In this document: in pieces, positions 13,350-24,741 of the stretch
Layout: each line of letters starts with the position of its first letter
Numbering within the stretch: position 1 is the stretch's first letter
The notes under the pieces: generated by a model
Told to the model about the DNA's origin: nothing
The model's input: the letters and a program-made list of their open reading frames with translations, nothing else
Database searches by the model: none
Program-made: the position numbers and the translations under genes
Assembly: GCF_030272615.1 (NCBI RefSeq)
Contig: NC_081410.1
Coordinates: 121,582,640-121,646,639 of the forward strand
Direction: 5' to 3'
DNA: 64,000 nucleotides
DNA from: Cryptomeria japonica
Taxonomy: Eukaryota > Streptophyta > Pinopsida > Cupressales > Cupressaceae

Positions 13350-16300
13350 TTTTGGGACATAAGGACCCAAAATGGATGAAGGGGATGATGGAGGAATAAC
13401 AATTTTGGATGCCAATATTTATGCTTCTTTAGACTATTGTGCTTCAAGGAGCTACTTAGGAATCCACATTGTTTTTTATTTTACATGCTTTTGTGGTCCC
13501 TTAGAATGCATTGCTTCTATAAGTGCCTTAGGAACCCATATAGCTTTTGACTTTTCTTTCTTTTGCTTAACGGGCCTTTGTGGATTTTTGGATCATATTT
13601 TGCTTTGCTTTGACATGTCGATTAGATTGGCCATGTTGATCCTTGATTGTATGTGGATTGCTAGAGTTATGACTTTTATGCTTGGCATCTAAATTGCTTG
13701 AAGAAGGAAAAGAATGTGTGGATGGATAGGAATGAAATGGAGGTCGTTTGGATGGATGGAAGGTGCTCGAAGATGTGTGCCTTTGCTAACCTAGCACAAG
13801 GAATGAAGGGATACAAGGACCTAAAATGGATGGAAGGGATGAAGGGGAAGGCGTGTATTTGGATTTAGGTTTGAGGATACCAACGTCTTGAGTAATGTCA
13901 TTAACGCCACTACCATTAGTATTTTCTTTGATATGTAGGGGTTCTTGCTTGTGAAGGTCTACCCCTTTGGCTTTATAAATATTTTGACCCGTAGGATACT
14001 CTTTGCTTTTGGAAGAAGACGCAAGTCTATTATGAGGTAGATATGATATGATGAGAATGATGGGATCATGAAGTGGAACAGGTTGGACCAAAGGGGAAGA
14101 AGTCATTGTGCATGTAGGGGGTTCATGAACATCTTGCACAAACATGTTAGAATCATGAGGGGGATCAAGATCATGAAGGGGATCGGGATCAATGATAGGC
14201 TTTTCAAGAGATGGAATGGGAGGAATAATGGGATCATCAAAAGAAATGATATCCTGGAGTGTATTTGAAGGATTAGAAAATGAAGATGGAGGAACAAATG
14301 AATCTTGTGGAGGATCTAAAGGGATGATAGCTTATTATGGAGAATATGAAAGTGAAGCGATAATTTGATCTTGACAAGGAGGAAGATCATTGGATTCCTC
14401 TTTAAAGGTGATCTTGTTAGTCCCAACCGATGCTGAGAGGGGAGGGGTGAATCAGCTCTATACCGATTATTAGAGATTTAACCTTAATCAAAACTTATTC
14501 AAACTTAACACTTATCGGTATAAGCAGTATTGATAAGAAACATGCACACAAAAATGTAACACACAAGACTACCAAGATTTATCATGTGGAAACCCAAATG
14601 GGAGAAAACCACGATGTGAGTAGAAACTCACAAAATCTGCACTCTTCTGGAGTATGCCCAGTGAGGAGCCATCCCTGTTAGGAGATTACAAAGACACTAT
14701 TAGGTGCCACCCAGTTAAGGGATTTTCTTTAAGGCCTATTAGAACCTTTACCCTATTAGAGGTAGCCTTGTTAAAGGACTTAGGATCATCATTTAAAATG
14801 TCGCCCGGTTAAGGGATTTTACATAGGGACCTGTTAAACTCCACCCGGTTAAGGGATTTTAATGTTGTAGTTATTAAAAAGCAACATAGAGAATGATTTT
14901 TTGTAATAGCTACTCTTAGCTTAATCAGATCCAAATGAAGCTCTTCGATTTGACCACCGGTTACACTTGCTCTGCACTCTACCGATGCTCTACATCACAC
15001 TTGCTCTACATTCTTTCTTTTCTCTTCACACTATCCGAGCTTTGCACACTCTCTTCACCACTTTTTTATTCACTTAGTAGTTCTACCCTCTTCTCATCTT
15101 GTTGGATAACCTCTCCTCAAAATTACACTTTGCAATTTTTACGATCAATCCTTTTGGTTTTCGCCAGAAACCTTTATACAAAACTCAATAGATTTGAAAT
15201 TCAAAACTTTCCAAATCTTCCCGCACTCTCTTTGTGCGCTCTTCATCAATCTCGCCAATGACTTATCCTTAACTGCCTCTACAACTCATAATTTCACCAA
15301 CCTCTAGGTCGTGTTTTGTCTTTTAAAAGTGAACCGGAAAATCCGCACAAATCTCACCTTAACTGACTGTTAACTGCAGTAGACTTCACTATCCGTTTGT
15401 TTGATGATATCTCACCATGACTGACTCACATTTGGTCATCGCATCCAGCTTACCAGTAGTCACTGCTCCAAGATTCCCGGTGGATATCATCCTTCAACCT
15501 GTATCACCGGTTCACCAGTGTAACTCTTCACCTTTTGCCACCGGTCATTGATCATCAATTAGATTGATCACCTATCTGTCCAGAGTGTTCCAGTTGCGCA
15601 TAAGACTACTAAATTGCAATCTGAGTCACCTCTTGTGACCGCATCACCATTTCATCTTCCAATTTTAAGAAACTGATCTCAATACCTATCGGGTGCTTGA
15701 CTGACCGATCGGCTACTCTGTTTTCCCTTCAACCGATTAGCCTTCGAACAACACATTGCTTAAGTGTGTCAATGATGTATATTTGGGAAGCACTGAATCC
15801 TCCATACTATTTGCAGCCATGAGTAAACCATTGAGGTTTACCACATCTTCTTGCCTATGAGCTTGGCCTTATTCACCAATAAGTGTTGGTTATCAATGAC
15901 AATACTAACTGATGAATCAGTTGTGCCAACACCATCAGTTATGCCAATAGATCTACTCTTGGATTTCAATGGGATCATTAGGAAGAATGGAAGGGATATC
16001 TTGACCTTGCTTAGGGAGAGAAGTGTCAATGGAATTTTGGATAGGATGGACTAGGATATCTTGATCTTGCTTAGAAAGTGGAATAGGATTTGAAAAGGTG
16101 TTGTGTTCTTGGATAAGAATAGGGAAATCATCATGAGTGTTTGGAAAGATGGGATGATAAGGTTTCAGAATCTTGATCTTGATTTGTTTTAGGACTCATT
16201 TCTTTGTGCTCTAAATTATCCTCTTGACATGGGGTTGGACTTTGAATATGTGGGGAATTTTGGGAAGGAATCAATGTTGTGACATGAGAGAGGTGGACTT

Positions 16301-17447
16301 TGAATGGGGTCCTCTACAATAGGTTTGATGGGAAATGAAGCACGTGATGGCATTGTGTCTAGCATTTCTGAATCATGGAGGGGATATGCATCATTTAATT
16401 GGATTAGCTTGACAATCAATTACAGATAGCCCTTGGGGATTTCCTCCTTGGGTGTATTGTTTGATGAGGATGATATGGAAGCTTCTTGCGAAGCTTCAAA
16501 AGGTGTAGGAATAGAGGCCACTGGAGAGTCAATTTGCTTATGGGGGGAGGGTGAGCCATTACTAGATATAGGTACACAATTTTTATCTTTCTCTAAAGAA
16601 TTGCTTAGGATTATCTTTAGAAAATGTCTGAAAGAGTTATCTTTTTTCTGGAGAAGCATTTGAATCCTTGCGAGGTTTTGACATGGTTGGGTTTTGATTT
16701 TGGATTTTCCTGAAAGGGATTCAGTTTTGGTTGAATGGGATTTGATTTGGGACTCGATTGAGTTGGTCTGACATGTTTGAAATTTGTCCTAGTGTGAGTT
16801 GCAACTTTTATTTTTGAATTTTTGGTTGTAGTTGTTGATATTGATTTGTTGACTGATTTTGTTGTCAATACTCCATAGTTGTTTGAACCAATTGTTGACA
16901 TTGTGTGTTTGGTTGAGCATATTGTTGAAATTGCACCATTGATTGTGTTGGTTGGATATGTTGGGCCATTGGCTATGTATGTTGGATCATTGGTTGTTGA
17001 TTCAAGATTTGATTGAATGGAGTTTGATCAAGTGACATTTGACTTGGGATTTGGTCGAACAAGATTTGATTTGGGACTTGGTTAAAGTTTGTGCTTGTTG
17101 CTTGAAATTGTTTCATCATGTCTATTTGTGAGATGAGAGTTGGTATGTTTGATCATGCCATGAGATCTTGTACGTCAACTGGCTTAAAGTTTGGATTTGG
17201 ACCTTGAAATTTGTGAAACATTTTGGATATTTGGGATATAGACTTTTCACTATTTTTTACTTTTTGTTCTAAGATCTTTGTTTCTCGAGCTGGTTTCTCC
17301 TCTAATTTTTCGTATTTGGACACTTGTTTCGTCATAAAAATTTTGATCCAAGTTTTGGGACATGTATAAATTGGGTTGACATGATCGATTGTTCAATTGT
17401 GATGACATGGTCTCATAAGAAACTTGGGATCTCATTTCAACAAGCAT
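13350..17447 (-). pseudogene. Degenerate Q/N-rich ORF of the LTR derivative
   Basis: Minus-strand coding can be followed from about 17447 to 13350, with several stops and frame changes and one insertion (the solo LTR at 14415-15843). The N-terminal part (17153-17447) is charged and helical, a likely coiled coil (EKLEEKPARETKILEQKVK). Next comes a Gln/Asn/Pro-rich stretch (about 16620-17150). A hydrophilic Ser/Pro/Lys-rich part follows to 13350, with KSKEYPTGQNIYKAKG near 13990. When the solo LTR and one target copy are left out, the frame runs on in phase on both sides (LIGKK before, TFKEES after). No zinc knuckle or enzymatic motif was found. It could be a gag-like or accessory protein of a non-autonomous family. 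I do not recognise it. Long minus-strand coherence supports past coding. Confidence 0.5.
14415..15843 (-). repeat. Solo LTR, copia-4-like, third level of nesting
   Basis: The unit begins TGGTAAACC and ends GACTAACA on the minus strand. It is flanked by GATCT (14410-14414) and CATCT (15844-15848), a 5-bp target duplication with one mismatch. It shares with the copia-4 5' LTR several copies of a GTTAAGGGATTT motif (its complement in copia-4) and the segment around 14590-14640. No internal region is present, so it probably arose by LTR-LTR recombination. Confidence 0.75.
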
Positions 17448-20396
17448 GTCAGTATGTTGTATTTTTGGTATTTTTGAATTTAAGGATGATGTATGCGACT
17501 AATGCAAACTAAATGAATGATAATGCAACTTATATTTTTGGACTTTTGAATTTTTGGAATGACAAGGATATGCAATCTTAGGAGAATGACGATGCAATCT
17601 ATGACAAGAATGCAACTTATTTTTATGGACTTTTTAAAGATTTGGACAAACTTTTGTAATACAGAGCTAAAGATGCAACCTTGAGAAATTGAAATGAAGT
17701 TAAGACCTTAATTGACAAAAGGACAAATGGAAAAATGATGATAGGACAAATGATAGTGTCTCACCTATACGCTTGGATACTAAGCTAGGTTTGGCAAAAT
17801 GACGTTGATAAAAGGACAAATGTTGGACAAGGTCAAGACTCCCAAACAACAACTTAGGGTATGATCTAAAGTTTTAATTTTTCAAGTTTGACAAAACACA
17901 ATTTTGAGACTAAATGCAAGAGGACGGTGATAATGAGAAGGGCCTAAGATATTATTGGGATATGATATGACCTCAAGATATGATATGATCTAGGGATGTG
18001 ATATGATCAAGCTAAGACAAGACTAGGATTTGTGATGATGCAATGATAAAGACAATGTGATGAGGATATGCAAGGACCAATGACTTGGAATATGCAAAAT
18101 GCAAGCTAAGCCAAGACCTGATTTTGGTAAAATGATGAGAATGCAATGGAAATGAGGGATTGAGAACTAGAAAATTGATTTTAAACCTAAGCGCAAAAGA
18201 GGAGATAATGATAATGCAATGGACTAATATGAAAAGGATATGTGTATGCCCTGAGACCTAAGTTTGAACTATGCAAAACCTAAACCTAAGTGACATGAAT
18301 TTTGAAACCAAGATATCCAATTTTTTGACAAGCCATGTTTATGGAATCTTTTTGAATGTTGGATGAATACCTTGAAATGTTTTGGAACAAGTTTGACTTT
18401 GTTTTGGACTTTGTTTTAAACCTTCATTTGAATATGTTTGAACTTTGAAGACTTTGTTTGAGAACCAAGGTTGATTATGACTACTTTCAATATGAACGTT
18501 TGTTTTGAAAAGTTTGTTGTTTATGCCCTTAGTTTGTAATTCAAACCTTTAACAAGCATAGAGAACATAATGTTTGTTGACTTTTTGCATGAAAATAAAA
18601 CATTCAAGCACCATTCTAAGGTTGGTCAAGACAATACTTGTTGAATCCCCTTGCCTAGAATACCACATTCGGTTGGACAGATAGAAGCTTGGTAGCGCCG
18701 GTTTCTCAAGCATACCAAGCTTCGAATTTCTAAAGTCCTAGAGGTCTTGAGAAATTTTCTATCGTTGAAGGGTACATGAGGGGTTTCTTCAACATGCACG
18801 TATCACAACGCCTGAGTCAAGAAGTAGAAGGTTTTTGGCAATCTAAAACAATGGCTTTTCTAGTTCAGGCATTCGTTCAGGTGTCCATACACGCGACGTT
18901 TTGCTTTTATAAAAGAGGTCTCCCAACCCATTCAGGTTTTACGCACCACTGGGGTACTTGAGAAGACAGACATCGATATGACACATTGGCACTTGTCGCC
19001 TATGAGTTTCCTCATAGACACATTTATTTATAGTGGCTTGGAAGAGCTTTGATTTAGCCCATTACCACGTGGGTCGTTCCCTCTCACTTGGCCTTATGGG
19101 CTACTCAAGAGACAGGTCCTCAACCTAGAAAGAAAACGAGCGTCACTAACACTTTTCGCGTGAACCCAAGACCAAGAGGGCCAAGGGGAGAGTATAGTGT
19201 GTCTTAGCTATGGACTACTCACACACCCAAATGTGCCCAAACACAAGAGACAAATGTTCGTTTTAATGCCCAAATCCAAACGTTATCTAACTACTAAAAA
19301 AGAAGACAATTTGTTTCAACATTTTGTCTTTGACATACATCCTACATCAAATCACATTAATAGTTTGAGTTTTTAGTCTTCACCCAATGAGCGCCAAGTT
19401 GTTGCACAGATTATCAGTACCTCAGAAAGCCTAAGCTCTAATAATGAACCGAAATTGACATAATCCAAATCTAAAATGAATAATTATACCTGAGATTTTG
19501 CCTTTACACGAGTGTAGAATAGAGATACACAAGCACAAAAGCAGGCTACACAGGCGCAGGTTTGCAATGCCTGTGCAAAATTAGGAATAAACAGTCAAAC
19601 TGACACCAATTTTGCATAATTGAAAGCTATCCTAGTCATAAAACCCTAATTTTGATGAAATTTGCCCTATTTGAACTCATGATTGACTATGATTGCATTA
19701 TGTCACTCAATTTTCAACATTTTTAGATGAATTCCTACTTATTGAAATGATTGCATGCACCAAACAGAGAGTTTGAAAACTTTGAACCCCTCTCAAGCAA
19801 AATGCAGAAGTTGTAAGCTTGGAAACCCTAATTAGGCTAATGTGAAGATTTGTTGTTCATTCACCATCCTATTTAGCCTATATGAGTTCATTCAACATTT
19901 ATAGACCCTACTTAGACTAATTGTAACCGAATTGAAACCTATTTGCAGAGTTTGAGTTCATTTTAAGGTCCAAATTGAGATATTTTTGTTCTTTTTAACC
20001 AATTTGCATAAAAAAAGGAATGTGAAAAGTTGTTCATTTACCAAAGCCTAATTAGGACTATGTGAATTCATTTTAACCTTAATGATCAATTAAAATCTCT
20101 ATTCTAACAAGCTGCAAATGAGATATCAAGCAAAATTAGGCTTCTATTACAAAATGCCACAGAACACTGCAAGGGTGCAAGTCTGGGCAACACAGGCACA
20201 TATATGTCCAACACAAGTGTAGATCCAACCAACACGAGCACAATTCCAGACAAGGGCACAAAAAGAAGCTCCACATGCGCAAAAGCTCTGGATCACCCCT
20301 GAAAAGCCTTTTTCCTACAAATTTGACCTGCAAATCACTCAAGAATACTCAAAGGATAGAAGATCAGTCAATGTTCATGTCAGGTTCACCGAGAAA
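17448..20396 (-). other. 5' leader region of the LTR derivative
   Basis: About 3 kb without a supported gene. On the minus strand it runs from the 5' LTR towards the Q/N-rich frame. A TGGCGC-type sequence like a primer binding site lies 1 kb inside the LTR (19381-19396), not next to it. Frames at 18776-18961 and 20136-20342 have no support. Confidence 0.45.
19381..19396 (-). other. Primer-binding-site-like motif (displaced)
   Basis: The minus strand reads TGGCGCTCATTGGGTG just after CTGTGCAACAACT. Many plant LTR elements have a PBS beginning TGGCGC. It lies 1 kb from the mapped LTR edge at 20397, so its role is uncertain. Confidence 0.3.
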
Positions 20397-21892
20397 TGTA
20401 ACTGGGAAAATGGGGAAAAGCATCAAAACATACAAATTAGGCAACCACAAAACCTAAAATGCAATGAAATCAAGTCCTAATACACTCAATAAAGGAACGA
20501 AAGACAAGACATTCAAATTGAAATGCAAACCATCACAAATGTCTCCCTTCATTGGCCTCCATTGTCCTTCTTTTAGCTACAAAGCGAATGCAAGTGAAAG
20601 CAAGATTGCAAGATGAAATTCGGAGCATAAGGTTACTCGAAGCGTAGTTGAGAATGAATGAAAAATGAGCTCAATTTATAGGCAAATTGATGAAGACACC
20701 AAATTAGCATGAGCAATTTGCAAGAGGTAATTGCATTCGAAATTGGCATAATGATGACAAAATATGACACATTCTATGTCAAAAATTATGACAAATTGTT
20801 ATGTAACAACTATGACAAATTGCTATATAACAACTATGACAACTTGCTATGTCAAGAAATATGACAAATTTCTATGAAAGGTTATGACACTTTGACATGT
20901 CAATTTATGACAAATGGAGTAATTTAAGCTTCGAATTATGACAAATTTGCCTCAAAATGAGGAGCCCAAAATGGAGGAGAAATTAGTGGAAAAAAAAAGA
21001 ATTTGAAAATTAAGTTGCACTAATTAATAAATTTCATTTATTAACTAGCTCACAAAATGGAAATGAATTAGCCAATTAAATAAACAATTTAATTGTGACA
21101 TAAGATAAATAATAAATTTATTGAACCTAAGGGGAGAATGTGTTAATAAGATTAAATGATTAAATCATAAAACACTAGGAGATGGACAAGAAATGAACTA
21201 GGCCATGACACAATCGAAGCAATGAATACATGACATCAATCATGATCATGATCAAAGGGATAAATAGGGATAAATGACAAGGACTTGATATTTGATATGA
21301 CATTAATTGACAAAGACCAATGACAAATTGGTCAAAGATGACATGAGGATTGCAGTGATAAAAAGATGATAAAGGATCAATGATTGATTGATCCAAAATT
21401 AGCGAAGATTGATGATTGATTGAGATTGATGACAAATCGATCAAGGATTGATAAAAGGTCGATTTGATGAAGATTGACTTGATAAGGACTGACAAGGACC
21501 GATGACAAATCAATAGAAATTGATAAGAAAACTAATAATTGACTATTGAAAAGGGATAAAAAATTATCCAAATTGATTGAAAATGATAAAGATCTAGGAC
21601 AAAGCCAATTGACTATTGAAAAGGGATAAAAAATTATCCAAATTGATTGAAAATGATAAAGATCTAGGACAAAGCCCTAATTTGACACTGATTAGGATTG
21701 ATGATGTCCAATTGACATGACAGATTGATCACGATCAATGATTAAACAAAAGAATGACAAGATGTCAACAAATGATAAAAATTGAATGTGTGACAGAAAA
21801 AAGAGTTTACAAGTGCAAAAACCTTAAAATAAGGTCACGTGGACATGTTAAAGTATGACACCGCAAGCATTGACTATTTTCAGACACCTACG
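20397..21892 (-). repeat. 5' LTR of the 12.8-kb element
   Basis: This is the partner of 9044-10417. On the minus strand it starts CGTAGGTGTC (the first T has become C) and ends GTTACA. It is about 120 bp longer than its partner, mainly through a 70-bp tandem duplication and an extra unit of the ATGACAAATTG repeat. Confidence 0.85.
21537..21676. repeat. Perfect 70-bp tandem duplication inside the 5' LTR
   Basis: 21537-21606 and 21607-21676 are identical as far as I can read. The other LTR has a single copy, so the duplication arose after insertion. Confidence 0.9.
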
Positions 21893-22100
21893 TGTATAAC
21901 ATGACTTGTTCCAAATTTTCTTAGCTTCTTTCAACCCTTTAACCTTACCAAAGACTTCATCATTAGACAAGTGATAATAATTGTTCTAGCTTTTACATTT
22001 CTCTTCGACCTTAATAATATCCCAAATTTCATTCTACAATGTCTCCAAGATTATATTCTTTCCTTCCAATAAGAAAAGAATCAATACTATGATATAATTC
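21893..22100 (-). pseudogene. Copia-1, 5' gag fragment
   Basis: The minus strand codes for the gag segment that precedes 9043 in copia-1. It shows a FSYWKERI stretch, EIWDIIK, and a final KEAKKIWNK block just before the LTR edge at 21892. The next gag residues (YEGDPK) appear at the other side of the insertion, near 9035. At least two in-frame stops and one frame change are present. Similarity fades near 22100, and no 5' LTR of copia-1 can be seen beyond it. Confidence 0.75.
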
Positions 22101-24741
22101 ATTTTTATTTTTTTTAAATACTAATATCTATATAATCTTATGATTCCCCTAACAAAATGATTACATAAATGTATAAACAAATGTGCGCTGAGCATTTGCC
22201 ACTCCCCAGCCTTTTCCATCTCAAGAAATAATCAGCTTAAAATCTCGCCCATGTTTACACGTATTTAATATTTTTCTAATCATTAAGCCACAAATCCTGT
22301 TCTCACCAGTGGTAAGCATGTTCAGGAGAAGTAATCCTTTCATGGGCTAATAATTAAGGTCGTTATAGTTTTTCCTTTCTTTTCATTTAGTTTTTCCAGA
22401 TTAGACTTCTGTTTTACCTTTCATGGAAACAACTTTTAACAGTTGAATACATTTAAGCCCAAAACAGAGTGCTCTGCATCTGTTTTAAGTTTTCTGAGAG
22501 TTTTAGGCTGAGAAGCGACGAGTTTTTTGTCAAAAACGTAGTTAATGAAAAATAAATTTCAGGTTTCTTGGATTCAACGCATCGATGAATGTGCATTTGT
22601 ATTTTATTTTTTTGTTCTAGACATCCAGACGATAAAAATTTGCTTTGAGTAGCCGCCAAATTTGGAGCTTCTAATGGTATTTAAAGGCAGGATTTTGAAG
22701 CAAAGTTCAAGAGGAAATTTTATGATTCGGTTACTAAGCAAGGCTCAAAGTATTGAGTAAATTCTAACCACCTGAGCATTGACTCAAGTTCGTTCTAACT
22801 GGCGAGCAATTTACTTTTGACCTAGGTTTTTATCAATTTTGATTAAATTGTGAACTCAAAAAAAGTTCTTCTAAGATGATATACTCACACTTCAGGGTAA
22901 ATATGAGTAGTAATGTTGCTAATTATCTTCACTTGCAGTATTACTTGCATTAACCATTTATGAAAGGCCTGTCCAATAAGGTCTCTTTGGACATCTGCAC
23001 CTGATTGTACATATTAACTTAAAAGACAAGCTGTAAGCATTTTGTTTTTTGCTACAGACTCGTGAACAGAAATTTATAAACCCGCGGCCATGTTTTGTAT
23101 TTTACCCATGTACAACACACTTTTCTGCTCATACCCTTGGTTTTTTTACCGGTGCAAAAGTTGTAAATAGAACATACCCTTGAGGCCCACGTTGTTATTT
23201 GCCACGTCCTTTGTGCGAACCGGTGCCAAAGTTGTACATAAAAAATCCTTGAGGTACTTAGTGTTAATCTTAAGGGTGATGTCCCTGGTCTTTGAATGGT
23301 TAGGCCAAGGACATTTCTCTAATTTACAGACTGTTGAGAATAATCTGAGAAACGTTCACATTGCTTCTTGTGCAGTTTTATGTGCTTTAAGTAACTGCAA
23401 CATATCATTATCTGGCAACTTTAAAGTATAAAATATTGAGCAAATAGAAAAGTAGAATTTCCTTCGTTTTTTTTTTTGAATTTATAACATAGATATTTCT
23501 GCCTTTACACTGTTAAATATGGTAGTTGTGTGCAGAAACCCATCGACAAAGTGCACGGCTTTTTATTGAGGTCCGGATGCGAAGAGAATGACAGATTCCT
23601 CTTCAATGTCCTTTTCTTTTTATCGAGGTGCAAAGAGAATGATAGATTCCTCTTCAATGTCCTTTTCTAACCATATTTCTGTTGATGGTTTATCAGAGGT
23701 ATGACTTTTGTATTGCTATATAGAATGCGTTGCACATATTTCTCTGCCATGCTACTTCCTCTGGCCATGATATTACAGCTAGCTTTACTGCATATTCAAT
23801 AGAATGAAATAGAACCTGAACAACTTAGAAGTCAATATCAACAAACTTTGGTGTTCCATCAAACTGCAGAACAGAGGCATGAAGATCCAGAAGTTCACTA
23901 GCATTCAGGATGGGGCCAATTACATGATAGAATCATTTTTGCAGCATCCCAGTTCATCAGCTAATGCAATAGGCAAGGCCAGACAAGTTACTTGAGGAGA
24001 CATTATCCAGGTAAATTCTTCCTTGTGACACTGCAGCTCAAATTTGATAAACCATTTATATATTAATAATCTTTCCCTCTTTCTAAGTGATCAGCTTTCT
24101 TGGAACTATGAATATTACTTAAATAGGTGAAGCACTTTGTTGAGACCTGTGTAACGCGTACTTACCACTCAATCACGGTTAATATCAAAATTTGCTAACC
24201 AGACGACATTTAATGAACCAATATTAAGAATACCAAATTTCCTGCTATCAAAAAGTGGACATAACAGAAATACACACACCCACAATCTTGATGAACTCTT
24301 AAGAAGAGCTCAATTATCATAATCGTTGTAAAAAATCATCAGTTCTTAAGAATTGCAGTTATAAATAACATTCCAATTCTCAAGAGTTGCGTTTTAGCTA
24401 TTGAGGAAAAAGAAACAGAAAAAGCTAACAGTGTAGCTACAATCAAGTTAACTTCTTGAAATCCAGAGATAAAGGACTTAGCTCATCTGCACAGAACTCT
24501 TCAGTTTAAGCAACTGGAAGAATTGAACTGCAAACATCATTCTTGAGCATTGCTGGAGGAAAAATTCCTAAGAACGCCTCCAATGCCAATTATTCTACGC
24601 CTCGCCGTCGGAATCAATGCTTTCAAATTCTAATAGAATGTTGATTTAGCTCATACATTTCACAAAGTGAGCAAAGGAGTGTACAAATATATTTTGTGCA
24701 AACAATTACAATCAGAATTTTTAAATTAATCTCTCCTTTGC
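22101..24741. other. Intergenic stretch downstream of the E2F-like gene
   Basis: No gene is supported. The part next to 24741 should hold the 3' UTR of the minus-strand gene, but no clear AATAAA signal was seen. A tandem duplication of about 50 bp lies at 23565-23668 (CTCTTCAATGTCCTTTTCT ends each unit). Two related segments with ACCGGTGCAAAAGTTGTA-type sequence lie near 23150 and 23220. Confidence 0.5.

Larger units (their letters stand above)
9044..21892 (-). mobile_element. 12.8-kb LTR retrotransposon derivative nested in copia-1 gag
   Basis: Two long direct copies (9044-10417 and 20397-21892) flank about 10 kb. The flanks are the two halves of the copia-1 gag frame. Bordering bases read TGTGT on the left and TGTAT on the right, a 5-bp target duplication with one mismatch; removing the insert puts the gag codons back in phase. 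Polarity is minus: a polypurine tract (AAAGAGGGAAAAAA on the minus strand) adjoins the left copy, making it the 3' LTR. No protease, RT, RNase H or integrase is visible inside. There is only a degenerate Q/N-rich frame (13350-17447), so the element resembles a large non-autonomous derivative (LARD). A solo LTR at 14415-15843 sits inside that frame. Which autonomous element drove it cannot be told from the window. Confidence 0.8.

Noticed and set aside
19405-21892. A 2.5-kb 5' LTR reaching to the TGGCGC motif
   Set aside because: The left copy ends at 9044 exactly where host gag resumes in phase and next to a target duplication, so the LTR edge at 20397 is better supported.
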